DNA from: Synaphobranchus kaupii
Taxonomy: Eukaryota; Chordata; Actinopteri; Anguilliformes; Synaphobranchidae
Reading direction: 5' to 3'
Length of the DNA stretch: 64,000 nucleotides
Assembly: GCA_029718625.1 (NCBI GenBank)
Contig: CM056379.1
Span: 60,477,626-60,541,625 of the forward strand
The notes under the pieces were generated by a model. The model was not told the DNA's origin and did not search any database. It saw nothing but the letters and a program-made list of their open reading frames with translations. The position numbers and the translations under genes were made by a program. This document shows, in pieces, positions 1 through 10,390 of the stretch (positions within the stretch are counted from its first letter, which is position 1; the number at the start of each line of letters is the position of its first letter).

Positions 1-337
1 GTTGAACAAAATCTTGCCGCCAGTGGCATGGTCACTAGGCATCTGCGCAAAGGGTTTAAGGCTTATTGAGTTTCTGTCTCTGCTTGTCTCTCATTCCTTT
101 TCTTCAAACTACCTCATTTGTCTCTTTCTCTCTCTCTGCCATTCTGTTTCTTGCTCTCTTGACCCTTCTCTGCTTTTCTTATAAAGCCTCCCTTTCTCTC
201 TGTGCCTCTCTCCTGGCAGGTTTCACTGGAAAGCTCTGCACAACTAGAAATCTCTCTCTATCTCTCTCTCTCTCTCTGAGGCTGTCTTGTTTTAGCTTTT
301 TTGTCAGCAGTTCTGACTCTCTTCACTGTTGTGACAG

Positions 338-540
338 GAGCTCAACATGGACATGTTTGAGGAGGTTTTTAAGACGAAGGCACAGGGCACTCTAACTGAC
401 CTGGGCACTCTGAAGATGAAGCTGGCCCAGAAGACCTCCAGCAAAGTTTCCCTGATCGAGACTAACAGGGCCAAGAACCTTGCCATAACACTGCGCAAGG
501 GCGGCATGAGTGCCTTGGGAATCTGCACAGCCATAGAGAC
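338..540 (+). CDS. fmnl1: fmnl1 exon (first in window), FH2 core
   Basis: The acceptor is gtgacag before GAG CTC AAC ATG. The exon encodes [17 protein letters not shown] and then the [13 protein letters not shown] motif of FMNL FH2 domains. It ends GAG AC before gtatgc, phase 2, matching a single C at the start of the next exon. The upstream 337 bases are intron with CT-rich microsatellites. The internal ATG at 347 is not a start codon here, because family homology runs upstream of it. Confidence 0.9.
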
Positions 541-2375
541 GTATGCACCTCTATAATTAAAATTCATTGGGTGTTCAGTATGAAGCTCATCTCCATGTCT
601 TACCCCTCCCCCTTTGTCCATCAAATGTTTGTCAAAACATAATACAAATAACTGATTCTTCTTAACTTTGGCCTAAATACGTCCATCAAAAGAATCAAGT
701 CATAACTATTGCAAGAGTAACAAGAAAAACGACCAGCCCAACCGGGCAATTTATTTGCAAACAACATATTTTTGAATTCATTCACAAAATTGCCAATGTA
801 AACCATTTAAAATTTTGTACTGTAAAATTAAAAGTCCTATCTATCATTATTAATTCCCCCCCACATTTTCTCTCTTTATAATCCTCTTTCTTTCCTCCTG
901 TTCTTACAGCTACAACCAGGAGGCTCTGAGCCTGGACTTCTTGGAGCTACTGGAGCGCTTCATCCCGTCGGAGTACGAGCTGAAGCTGATCCAGAACTAC
1001 GAGCGGGACGGGCGGCCGCTGGACGAGCTGTCGGAGGAGGACCGCTTCATGATGCACTTTGGGAAAATTCCACGCCTGACCCAGAGGATCAGCACCCTCA
1101 CCTTCATGGGCAACTTCCCCGACAGCGTCCAACTACTGCAACCGGTCTGGCTCCTGATGTTCTCCTCACTACAGTTACTGCCCTTATTACGGGTTACATC
1201 ATCTCTAGCTGTACATTACATTCTGAGAATTTTAATAGCTGGAAGTTACATTGCTGCCAGTAAATTTCAATAGCCGGGCATCATCTTATGAGAATTTCAA
1301 AAACCGTACATCATGTTCTGTGTCACTTGGGAAGTCAATATTCATGTGATGTGTTCCAGCAACTGAATGCCATCATTGCAGCATCAATGTCCATTAAGTC
1401 CTCCAGCAAACTGAAAAAGATCTTGGAGGTAAGAGATGATTCAGTGTCAGTAGACTGCATTGTGTTAAGTCGCGTTGTGTTTCAGGAGGCCAGAGTCTGA
1501 GAGCTGTGTCTTCCCTCTCTCCCAGATCATCCTGGCCTTTGGGAACTACATGAACAGCAGTAAAAGAGGGGCCGTGTACGGGTTCCGCCTACAGAGTCTG
1601 GACCTGGTGAGTAGGCCCCAAAACCAAACACAACACTGCAACAATGTTTAATAAATTCGGCCCTACCTGTTATTAACAACTCCCACATTACAACGTGGTG
1701 AATATGACTGAACCTTCATATGAAGTCAGGTAATGCTAGAAAATGAAGGTTCTCACGTGTTTTGTCCTCTCCTGGTTTTCTTGTCCATGAGGGTTTACTT
1801 AAAACATTTTCCCAATCATCTATTATTGCAAGCTATAATGTATGGGCCATTGGCTGTATTTCTGTAGAGCCGTCATGTTTTAAATTGTAGTCCAATCAAT
1901 TTCCTCTCCCTGTCTCCTAGCTACTGGACACCAAGTCCACAGACCGCAGGCAGACCCTGCTGCATTTCATCGTCAGCATAATCCAGCAGAAGTACCCTGA
2001 GCTGCAGGCCTTCCACACTGAGCTACACTTTGTGGACAAAGCTGCCCTGGGTAAAACCTAACTCTCATACACAGACACACATCTCAGCTCCATTGTATTT
2101 GCCTAGTCTGTTGCTGGATTTTTATTAATGCTCATCTGCTAAATTAGTATCCATCTCACATCAGCACAAGCCCCGTTCTTACCAGTGTGGATCTTTTTGA
2201 AAATGCCCTGCAGAAGCCAGACAGACATATACAATATACAATATACTTTCTGTTTTAGGCATTTGTGGGTTTTCAATGAATCAATTCGTTTCAACCTTTG
2301 TGTCTTTCAACGTAATAAGATCAAATGCTTTCACGCCCTCTACCTTTGGTATGACCTCACGTGTGTGTATGTGTA

Positions 2376-2408
<33 letters not shown>

Positions 2409-5400
2409 CAGTTTCTTTGGACAGCATCCTGCAGGACCTGCGGTCCCTGGAGAAGGGCATGGAATTGACCCGCAAGGAGTTCATGGTGCAGGATGACAAC
2501 CCTGTGCTGAAGGAGTTCCTGAAGAGCAGCAACCAGCTGCTGGACACACTGGTGAATGACGGGAAGACTGCCCAGGTCAGCCCCCACTCTATCTGACTAT
2601 CCAACTATCCCACCAGCATTCAGGCATTTGTATCTGTTTCTGACAGATTACACATTTAGTAATAAAGTGGAAAAATTTGACACTAGCAAAAACAAAGAAA
2701 CATGGTGGCTAAAACAAAGAAACATCAAGGCTAAAAGACTTTTCAAGGATTTTCTCTGCAATTTAAGTATTTGGCATTCTGTCTAGTCGTACTCATGATG
2801 GAGGCAGTATGGTCCAAATGGTGTTGACAGTCTGATCTGAATAGTGTAGATAACACACCTTGACTGGGGTACATAAAGACTAATGTAGACTGGAGTGGTC
2901 TGACTAGAATACCTAGATGTAGACATTGTGGACTTTATGTTGAGGATAACACATTGAGTATTGTAGATAGTATGGATTGACTAATGTAGACTGGAGTAGT
3001 CTGACTAGAATAGCTAGATGTAGACATTGTGGACTTTCTGTTAAGGATAAAACATTGAGTATTGTAGATAGTATGGATTGACTAATGTAGACTGGATAGG
3101 TCTGACTAGAATAGCTAGATGTAGACATTGTGGACTTTCTTTTGAGGATAAAACATTAAGTATTGTAGATAGTATGGATTGACTAATGTAGACTGGAATT
3201 GTCTGACTGTTCTGTCTCTCCTCTACAGGAGGCATACAACTCAGTAGTGGAGTATTTTGGGGAGAACCCAAAGACCACACCGCCCTCCATGTTTTTCCCC
3301 GTATTTGTGAGATTCATCAAGGCCTACAAGGTGAGGAACAATGCAGCCCAGCCAGGTGTCTTTGCGTAGCAAGCTGACTTTGTGTGTATGCGTCCGTGTG
3401 TCTTCTTGCACTAATGTGTTTTATCTGCCTCAATCCCACAGCAAGCCGAGTCTGAAAACAATCAAAGGAAGAAGAAAGAGGAAGTCGCGGAGGCACCCGC
3501 CACACCCATCAAAACAGAGTCCGTAGGGCAGAAGGTACGTTGGATACTGCTTATATCTCAGTCTCAGTTGTGATTAGATGCCATCCTGTCTGCTGACATC
3601 AAGGCCAAAGCCAATATACTTTTTCTAATAAATTAGAAAAAAACAGAACATAAACAAGCACAAGACTGCACAAAGGACACCCAGGACTGAATACACATTG
3701 CACACTTCATACAAATATAAAACTGTATCTGACTAACCTTTGACCTATGGAAGATGCCAATGATGCCCAAGATGCCCCAGATGGATCTGATAGCAGAGCT
3801 GAAAAAGAGGCAGGTGAAGCCCCTAGTGAGAGAAGGCAAAGACGGGGCCATCGAGGATATCATCACAGGTGAGCAGGACAGTGGGGGTTATTAACATCAT
3901 CACCGACGGGGGAACCAAGTATTTCATCTGTTTTACTGGCTTTGCTATGCAAGTGTATCTAGGACTTTAATATTGAATGCTTGTTTTTTTCCCATTCTTT
4001 CCCTGTTTCTCTTTTGTCCAAAATCATACCATTCCCCCTCTCCTTCACAACCATCCGCGTGGCCATATCATCATACTGCCAATGTCTTATCTCATCAATA
4101 CTTAATCCATGGTTGCCCTGTGTTGACTTCACATGCTTCATCTCTCTAATCCCATTGGTATTTCTCTTTCCCTACCAATTATTATTTCCCCTATATGTTC
4201 AAAAAAAAAAAAACACTGATACTTTCCAAACATTCCAAACCTCTCTCTCCTCCTACTTTTTCTCTCTTGTCGGCCCGGGGCAGCTTTAAAGGCTGTACCC
4301 TTCACGGCTCGCTCTGGCAAGCGCTCGTCTCGTCTGCTCTGTGATTCCGGCTACAGCGATGAGAGTCCACCGTAGCCACGGCTCTGTCTCTCTCTTTCTC
4401 TCTGTAGGTATCTCTGTGGGGGCTGGGGGTGGGGGGAGATTTAAAACTAACAATTGTGTCTGGGGAAGAGATAGGAGGGAACACGAGGGTAGAACTGGGC
4501 TATGGTTGGGCAGGGAGGGGAGAGGGGAACAAGTGTTAACACTAGAACCACCAAGTGCCACGCCAATCGGAATTGTGATTTTAAATTTAAAATGATTTAA
4601 TCCGTGTTTATGCCATGTTTCTGTTCTGCTATAACTTTTCTTAAATAACTATGCTGCAAATGCCAATTCTAAAATTCTACTTAAAAAACTGTTAGATTTG
4701 TTTTTCTTGATTTTTTCTACAAACCCCAATTCCAAGTTGGGACAGTGTGTAAAATGCACATAAAAGCAGAAAGTAGTGATTTGTAAATTCTATTTTACAT
4801 ATATTTAATTGAAAACAGTACAAAGAAAATATATTTAATGTTTTACCTTATCAACTTTATAGATTTTTGTAAATATACGCAAATTCCTAATTTGATACCC
4901 AGTCATGATAGCATCACCTGTTTACCTGTGGAATGTTCCAAACAGGTGTTTTTTTTTTAACTTCCCAGTTTTTTTTTTGCCCGTCCCAACTTTTTTGTAA
5001 CGTGTTGCAGGCATCAAATTTGAATTAGCGTATATACAATACAAACATATATATTTACAAAAATAAATGAAGTTGATAAGGTAAAACATTAGATATCTTT
5101 TCTTTGTACTGTTTTCAATATATGTAAAAAAAAATGTAATTTACAAATCACTGCTTTTATGTGCATTTTACATACTGTCCCAACTTTTTTGGAATTGGGG
5201 TTTGTACTTCAAAGACCCCTCTGACCGCCACGTTCAAGGCTGTTGAGCGTTGTGTGAATTATTGCTTCTCTCCTCCGGGAGCCACATTGACTGCATTTGC
5301 ATAATGACCACATCAGCATCCTGAGAAAGTGATCATGAATCTAAACGGTTTTTGTATATACCCAAAATAAAAATACTTAAATTGATTAAAATGTGTTTTA

Positions 5401-8203
5401 TTTTCCAAGATGAAATACTTTTAGGCTACAACAGCAGTTTTATAGTATTTATGCTATTTATGCTGTTACGACCCCGGCAGTGGACTGGACCCAAATGCAC
5501 GACTCGAACACAGGAATGCCAAAACTCAATATTTTATTCTATGATCAGGGTAGTCCTGGGCATAGGGAGAAAGGCAAAAGGTGGTTAATGTTCCAAGCCG
5601 GAACTGGAATGAGCAAGACAGACAACAGAGCGCGTAGCTCTAATAAATTATGCTTTGACCAAACTCCTGAAGCATAGGGAGAACATTAATGACAAACAGT
5701 CCAGGTATGATGCTGCGGGGGAGCAGTGGGAGTAGGAGAAGCCAGGGAAGGTTATGGAGACGGACAACCAGTTTGGTGGAGCAGGGGATGAGCGGGAGCA
5801 GGAGCAGTAGAGCAGGACAGTGGAGCGGGGTCCGGGCAGGACGCGGGCGTTGCAGTGGCAGTAGCGGCACAGCAACAGCAGGGCAGCAGCAGCGACAGCA
5901 GAGGCAGGAGCGACAGCACATCAGCAGCACCGCAACACTGGCAGTAGGCTGGCACCGCCGCAGAGTGGAGGAACAGGAGCCCAGGCTGCATGCACACACG
6001 TCAGGTGGAAGGCAGGGAAACCGCAACACAGGCAGGGATAACAATCGACTGCAGGCTGGCAGACTTAAGCAGACAGAGTTAGTATAGCGAGACAGAACAA
6101 TGAACAGCGGGAAATGCTGTTCCAGACAGGAGCAGACTTCGACTAGGCAGAATAGCAAGGCGAGTTAACGCCGGGACAGAACAAGACTTCAGAGTTACAA
6201 ACTAGACTAGGACTCAAGACAGGACCAGAGGTTTCAGACAATGAGCATTAACGAACTGGCACAGGACAGAGAACACCGGGTGACTAAATGCAAACATTTA
6301 ATTGGTATCAATTAGGTGCCGCGTGCGAATGTATGCGAGAGTGATTAACAGAGCGGAGAGTGTGGAATGCATGCGAAACGGGGAAATGGGATAGGCTGAG
6401 ATAAGTGAAGTGAAACAGAGTGACACAAATAGGAAAGCACGCCCAACCTGCAGCAAGGGGGAAAACGGACTATGGAGAGACAAACACGAGACAGGGGGAA
6501 AGGGAAAACACGGGGAACAATAGGACGGGAGTGAGAACGTTACATATGCAACAGTATTTATTCTATGATTCCATCTTGCAGTGACTTTTTCAACATAGTA
6601 ATACTGAAAATGCCTATGTTGTTATAATTATAAAAGTAGGCTACACTTACACTAATTATGCGGGAGTTGCTCACAGAAACCTCCAAAAATGTGCGTTGAC
6701 CAAATGACACACAGCATATTCATTTTGATAATGTTTGTAAAAATGTTTGAATTGATTACAATTGCTGTTTTATTTTTCAAGAAGAAATAATTTCATATAC
6801 AGAGGCAATTTAGCTTATATGCTGTTTTGAACTCTAAATACCACCAGAAAGCAGGATTACTGAGTTAGCTGGATAACTGCATGGAGTAATACCTAGAACC
6901 CTCCCAAATCTGGAGCTGTTTGAGGTTTTACTGCAGTTATCCAGCTAATTCAGCAATCCTGCTTTCTGGAACATGCCCCAGATGTAGTCTAATAGTGATC
7001 ACACTTTAAACTAAATTAGGCTATTTATTTTCAGAAGGAAGCCATCTAATTTATCAAAAGAGCTGCGTACTCTTCTAGGTTTGTATTTGACTGCTGCAGC
7101 GGGGGGAAGCGCGAATTTGGAAACTTTTTTTTTTTTTTAATAATCTATTTTTTGTGGAAATAATCTATTCCAAACTGCTAAAATTAAAAAAGACCGAAGA
7201 CAAAATTTGATTTTGCAACAATTCATTTGCATAATCACATGGGAAAATTGTGCTCAGTGCATTTTTTCTTTGAATGTTTTTTCCGCTCCACGTACCTGTT
7301 GCCTAAGCAGCCTATTATTGTCTGTAAAGCGTGGTAATTCCTTTGCTTGTTTATCCATTATTTATAATGATGTTTTATTTTTCAAGAGGGAAATCATTTT
7401 AAGCTGTAACGGCAATTGTAGGCTATGGTTTTAGCCTATATGCTGTAACTCCTAAAAACACTGGGTGCAGCCTAATAGACATTCTACATAACACTTATTT
7501 ATTTTCTAAAGGGAGCCATCTAATTTCTCAAAAGAGCCACTCATCTAGGTTTTATTCCAATAAGGTAGGCTAACTGTTTGTGTTTAGTCCACTGCAGCGG
7601 GTGGCAGCGCGACTTTGGAAACATTTTTTCTGAAAATAGATTGCGTGCTAGAACATATTGCAAATTGCCGGAAGTGTAAATAGGCTACCAGTAAGATTTT
7701 AAGAAGCTGTCTGTCTTGTTTATTGTTGATCGATAGCATTTTCGGTTACCTAAGGTTTATTGGGGGCTGGGCTTTGGCCATTATCGCTTCGGGCACTAGC
7801 TATGCGGGATGGAGGACTGATGGCCCATCAGTGAGAACAAAAGGATGCAGACGCTGTTTGGCGTTGGGTTGTTCCCGACCCTGAAAAAAGCCTGGCGGTT
7901 CTAGTGTTAAATGGTCTGGGGAAGCATTAAAGTTTACAAAGAGTAGGTGAGATGGTTAATTTGAGAGAAATTAGTTGAGGCATCACTCACTTGCATCAGT
8001 GGCATTATTAATTATATCTTCCCTGTTTTCCCAAAGCATGCTGGGACACATACATGTCTCTCATGACTGCTAGTAGTGAGCTTGTCTGTCTTCCCTCGTC
8101 AGACCTGAGGAACCAGCCATACAGACGGACAGATGGGGGCCGGCAAAGTAGCAAAAAGAAACCAGGACAGCAGCTCCAGGTGTCTTCTGACATCTCCCTG
8201 TGA
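338..8203 (+). CDS. fmnl1: Formin-like protein (FMNL1-type), C-terminal half; FH2 rear, DAD and two alternative C-termini
   Basis: Formins of this family nucleate and elongate actin filaments through the FH2 domain and are held inactive by DID-DAD contact. Nine exons (338-540, 910-1144, 1360-1428, 1526-1606, 1921-2050, 2412-2575, 3229-3330, 3442-3534, 3754-3868) join in phase, followed by either 4284-4375 (427 codons in all) or 8103-8203 (430 codons). The FH2 part carries the hallmark [15 protein letters not shown] and [13 protein letters not shown] motifs. The DAD core [10 protein letters not shown] is in the ninth exon. [38 protein letters not shown] and QMDLIAELK favour FMNL1 over FMNL2/3 as I remember those sequences, and human FMNL1 and SRCIN1 are both on 17q. 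The end DLRNQPY...SDISL also resembles FMNL3, so the paralogue call is not final. The 5' part of the gene is outside the window. Confidence 0.9.
910..1144 (+). CDS. fmnl1: fmnl1 exon, FH2 domain
   Basis: Acceptor ttcttacag, donor CCG before gtctgg. It encodes [17 protein letters not shown] through [12 protein letters not shown]. The donor gtctgg is weak, but the protein join [10 protein letters not shown] is exactly that of the family. GC content is clearly higher than in the flanking introns. Confidence 0.9.
1360..1428 (+). CDS. fmnl1: fmnl1 exon, FH2 domain
   Basis: Acceptor gtgttccag, donor GAG before gtaaga. The 23 codons read [18 protein letters not shown] and on to KKILE, a near-invariant FMNL segment. 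Phase 0 at both ends. Confidence 0.93.
1526..1606 (+). CDS. fmnl1: fmnl1 exon, FH2 GNYMN motif
   Basis: Acceptor ctctcccag, donor CTG before gtgagt. It encodes [12 protein letters not shown], then [15 protein letters not shown], the most conserved FH2 signature (GNYMN and the YGF/LQSL stretch). 27 codons, phase 0 at both ends. Confidence 0.95.
1921..2050 (+). CDS. fmnl1: fmnl1 exon, FH2 domain
   Basis: Acceptor tctcctag, donor CTGG before gtaaaa. It encodes [20 protein letters not shown] followed by [22 protein letters not shown]. It ends in phase 1, and the G joins TT in the next exon to give VSLDS. Confidence 0.93.
2361..2408 (+). repeat. (GT)n tract forming the 3' splice region before an fmnl1 exon
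   Basis: An interrupted GT tract of about 24 units runs directly into the acceptor CAG at 2409-2411 and takes the place of a normal polypyrimidine tract. In RNA it is a UG repeat. Confidence 0.9.
2412..2575 (+). CDS. fmnl1: fmnl1 exon, FH2 C-terminal helices
   Basis: It encodes [20 protein letters not shown], then the REF/QDD-like [16 protein letters not shown] stretch and ends TAQ before gtcagc. Its 164 nt are not a multiple of three, so skipping would shift the frame. The acceptor follows the GT repeat directly. Confidence 0.93.
2878..3210 (+). repeat. Intronic tandem repeat, about 101-bp unit, just over 3 copies
   Basis: Copies beginning ACTAATGTAGACTGGA start near 2878, 2980, 3080 and 3181 and contain the shared phrase TAGATGTAGACATTGTGGAC. 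The array ends about 20 bases before the acceptor of the 3229 exon. Confidence 0.85.
3229..3330 (+). CDS. fmnl1: fmnl1 exon, end of FH2
   Basis: Acceptor ctctacag, donor AAG before gtgagg. It encodes [19 protein letters not shown], then [15 protein letters not shown], the conserved final FH2 segment. 34 codons, phase 0. Confidence 0.95.
3442..3534 (+). CDS. fmnl1: fmnl1 exon, charged post-FH2 helix
   Basis: Acceptor tcccacag, donor AAG before gtacgt. It encodes [20 protein letters not shown] and ends VGQK. The Lys/Glu-rich stretch is the usual FMNL linker between FH2 and DAD. Confidence 0.9.
3754..3868 (+). CDS. fmnl1: fmnl1 exon, DAD autoregulatory motif
   Basis: It encodes [20 protein letters not shown], then [18 protein letters not shown], ending in phase 1 before gtgagc. 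[10 protein letters not shown] is the DAD core that binds the N-terminal DID. The acceptor (tatggaag) lacks a good pyrimidine tract, so the exact start is slightly uncertain. Both alternative last exons continue from this donor. Confidence 0.87.
4284..4375 (+). CDS. fmnl1: fmnl1 alternative last exon a ([14 protein letters not shown] end)
   Basis: The acceptor is gcccggggcag. Joined to the phase-1 G it reads [20 protein letters not shown] and ends ...GYSDESPP before TAG at 4373-4375. This is the same exon type as the FMNL1/2 ends with VPFTAR(T/S)xKR, the basic tail after the DAD. 92 nt, 30 codons with the stop. Confidence 0.88.
4720..5204. mobile_element. Palindromic TA-flanked MITE (copy 1, complete)
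   Basis: It begins CAAACCCCAATTCCAAGTTG and ends in the inverted counterpart ...TTGGAATTGGGGTTTG, flanked by TA on both sides. The arms of well over 100 bp carry matching stretches such as AGCAGAAAGTAGTGATTTG and its complement. This end sequence is common in fish genomes. It is nested in the piggyBac-like element. Confidence 0.8.
5464..6544 (-). mobile_element. Solo LTR, Gypsy-like, 5-bp target duplication TATGC
   Basis: It runs TGTTACGACC...ACGTTACA (TG...CA ends) and is flanked by TATGC at 5459-5463 and 6545-6549. Read on the minus strand it starts TGTAACG and ends with an AATAAA (complement near 5540) followed by CATTTGGGTCC and GGGGTCGTAACA, the usual form of fish Gypsy LTRs. There is no internal coding region, so it is a recombined solo LTR. 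GCA-rich low-complexity sequence fills 5800-5990. Confidence 0.8.
6845..6969. mobile_element. Short fold-back element, 37-bp inverted arms
   Basis: CAGAAAGCAGGATTACTGAG at 6845 has its inverted counterpart ending CAGCAATCCTGCTTTCTGG at 6969. The arms continue through GATAACTGCA / CTGCAGTTATC. It is a small MITE-like palindrome inside the piggyBac-like element. Confidence 0.7.
8103..8203 (+). CDS. fmnl1: fmnl1 alternative last exon b (DLRNQPY end)
   Basis: The acceptor is ttccctcgtcag. Joined to the phase-1 G it reads [20 protein letters not shown] and ends LQVSSDISL before TGA at 8201-8203. The DLRNQPYxR exon is a known alternative C-terminus in FMNL2/3, and the final LQVSSDISL resembles FMNL3. 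Its arginine/lysine stretch replaces the basic tail of exon a. Confidence 0.88.
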
Positions 8204-10287
8204 CGCGCTACAGCACACCTGCACACACCATGTGAGACACATATGCAAACACTCAGACTTGCATGAACACACAGGAAAGCCAAACAAAAGCAAAGTGGCC
8301 CTCTCCCCAGAGTGTATATGTCGGTGTCTCTGACTCAACACAGCATGGCTGAAGGCCAGCTCTCAGAGCTGAATCAGCTTTGGTTTTTGTTTCACAGCTC
8401 AATGCCAGCAGCCACAGACAGAATCCACTGTGTAACTGTCAAATGCAAGCCTTTGTCTTTGAAAGCTGTGCTGATACTTTATAACAGTCCAGGATGAGGC
8501 TGTCACATCAATACCAATGTAAACCAATACCTGTGCCGATCACAGATAGGGTAATGGCTATCAGAGAAGGTTCTCTGCATGGCAGAGTAGATCCTGTGCA
8601 AGGCTGTGTAACCTGTGGGAAATAAACCTCATCCCATTTAATTTTAGTAGCTCTTAACTCATTTGCTTTAATCTGAAATATGTTCTAACAGAATGATAAA
8701 ACTGGATTTGACCAAAGATGAATAACATACAAGAATACAATGTCTCTCTCTCTATTCATATACCCCCCCCCCCTCTATTGGTCAGTGAGGAAGTGACCCG
8801 AATGTCCAGAGACAATTTGAGTATTTAATATACATTTAGTATTCAATACAAGATTGAGTGACCTCTTGGCATGAGGCTTGACCCCTATAGAGCCCCAGTA
8901 GCTCCCAATGAAAGTCTATCATCAACTCATTCATTAAACCATCATCGGCTAATGTGTATACCTGAAAGATTGCATAACCTACACATGTTCACGCAGCACA
9001 GACTATATTATTTGTATAGTGAAAAAAACTAATAAAAAAACCTTCGGATTGGTAAAACCAATGTCTTATATTCGTGGGCCTGTTCAGTAAATGGCATGCA
9101 GTAGGCTGTGACCTGACCTTCAAAAATGGCAATTTACTGTAAAATAGCAATACACTGTAGTCCCTAGGCCTATATAATATAGATGACCTTTGCTCAGGTG
9201 CAAGCCTAGAAGACAGTTTGTATTATATTGAAAATGATTTTTTTTAAATGAATGTGTAACAATTACTCAACCTTTTTAAGGCCTTCATTCAATGTTTTTG
9301 TTACTTTTGTTTTGAACTAATAAAGATTTTTATATTGTGGTAGAATTTCTGTCAGACATTTATGGATTTAAACCATGAAATCTAGAATATGTTTCTCTAT
9401 TAAAGCTCTTATCTGCCTTCATAAAATGCAAGACATATTTTAAATTGTTCAGATTAAGTCCTTGTAATGTACCAGGCAATGTGTGCTTAGGTGCCTAACC
9501 CTACAGTAAATCATTACAAAATTCATTTCAATACCAGTGCATTGGGGATTTTGGTGATTTTGCAACTGGAATGACATTAAGGTGTCACAGGAAAGTCTGA
9601 CTGGATAAAGATTTACTACATTAGAATCCAGATGTTGCTGAAATATGATTAAAATTGTAAATAGACAGTCAGATAGCAATTACTCAATGATCATTGATAC
9701 ATTAGACTTCTTGTCTAAGGCTACATTAAGAAAGAAAGGCCCAGTTACTTTGTGACAGCACATAACCTTGAATGTAGTCTTTCTAGCTAATGGGGCCAAA
9801 TGGAAATAACCTGAAACATTAAATAGCACAGTAAGCATGCATTATTCATGTGATGATTGTTGTCAAAATAAAATATTATATGGCCATACAGTATGTTTAA
9901 AACAAATGCTTGTTTAAAAAAGCACTTTAATGCTAAGTAAGATGAAAACTATACTCTGAACTAACCATATTTCTGTCTCTTATTATATTTAAGTTAACCC
10001 ATATAAAATAATGAAACAATCCATATTGCATATTTTCCAAGTAACATAGGGTATATGTCTGCTACTGTTTTGCGTTTTCCTTTTCCCAATTTAAGCCTAT
10101 TCACTGCCTGCTGATAGCCTGATGATGGCTGCTACACATCTTCTGGCCTGTTTTCTTACTCTTACCTTAGAATGGAAGTTGTCACTGGAACCACAGCTGA
10201 ACAGTGTGCACAGGTGTGTGGGCAATTTAATGAAGGCTGCATTTCACCAGCTGGGTCTGGATTTTGGGTTGGGGCTCCAAAGTGGTG

Positions 10288-10322
<35 letters not shown>

Positions 10323-10390
10323 GGACACTTCTTTGCAGTTTAAGACACAATTCCAATTCACACAAAAATTGACACTATTGTTTACAGATA
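8204..10390 (+). other. fmnl1 3' UTR and intergenic spacer
   Basis: No coding exon is supported. The first part is probably 3' UTR. AATAAA occurs at 8631-8636 and 9319-9324. A (CA) microsatellite lies at 10291-10318. The rest is AT-rich with no recognisable transposon ends. Confidence 0.5.
8631..8636 (+). terminator. Candidate poly(A) signal of the long fmnl1 form
   Basis: The first canonical AATAAA after the TGA at 8201. A second one at 9319-9324 is followed by the T/G-rich TATATTGTGGTAG and may be the stronger site. Confidence 0.4.

Larger units (their letters stand above)
4540..7906. mobile_element. Non-autonomous piggyBac-like element with TTAA target duplication
   Basis: The ends are inverted: CACTAGAACC(A/G)CC follows TTAA at 4536-4539, and its reverse complement precedes TTAA at 7907-7910. 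TTAA duplication is diagnostic for piggyBac-type insertion. No transposase ORF is visible. The interior holds degenerate internal duplications (7020-7115 resembles 7480-7622, sharing AGCCATCTAATTT and CTGCAGCGGG) and later insertions at 4720-5204 and 5464-6544. It lies between the two alternative last exons of fmnl1. Confidence 0.75.

Noticed and set aside
5640..6158. 172-codon minus-strand Cys/Leu-rich frame
   Set aside because: It lies inside the solo LTR over a GCAGCA low-complexity block. LTRs do not normally code.
3754..8203. Naming the formin fmnl2 or fmnl3
   Set aside because: The DLRNQPY...SDISL end alone suggests fmnl3, but the FH2 and DAD wording and the srcin1 neighbour fit FMNL1 better. 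Left as a stated uncertainty.
10122..10372. Possible secreted-type coding exon (Cys-containing frame before a CA repeat)
   Set aside because: The frame ends in the microsatellite, no acceptor or donor pair fits, and no family is recognised.
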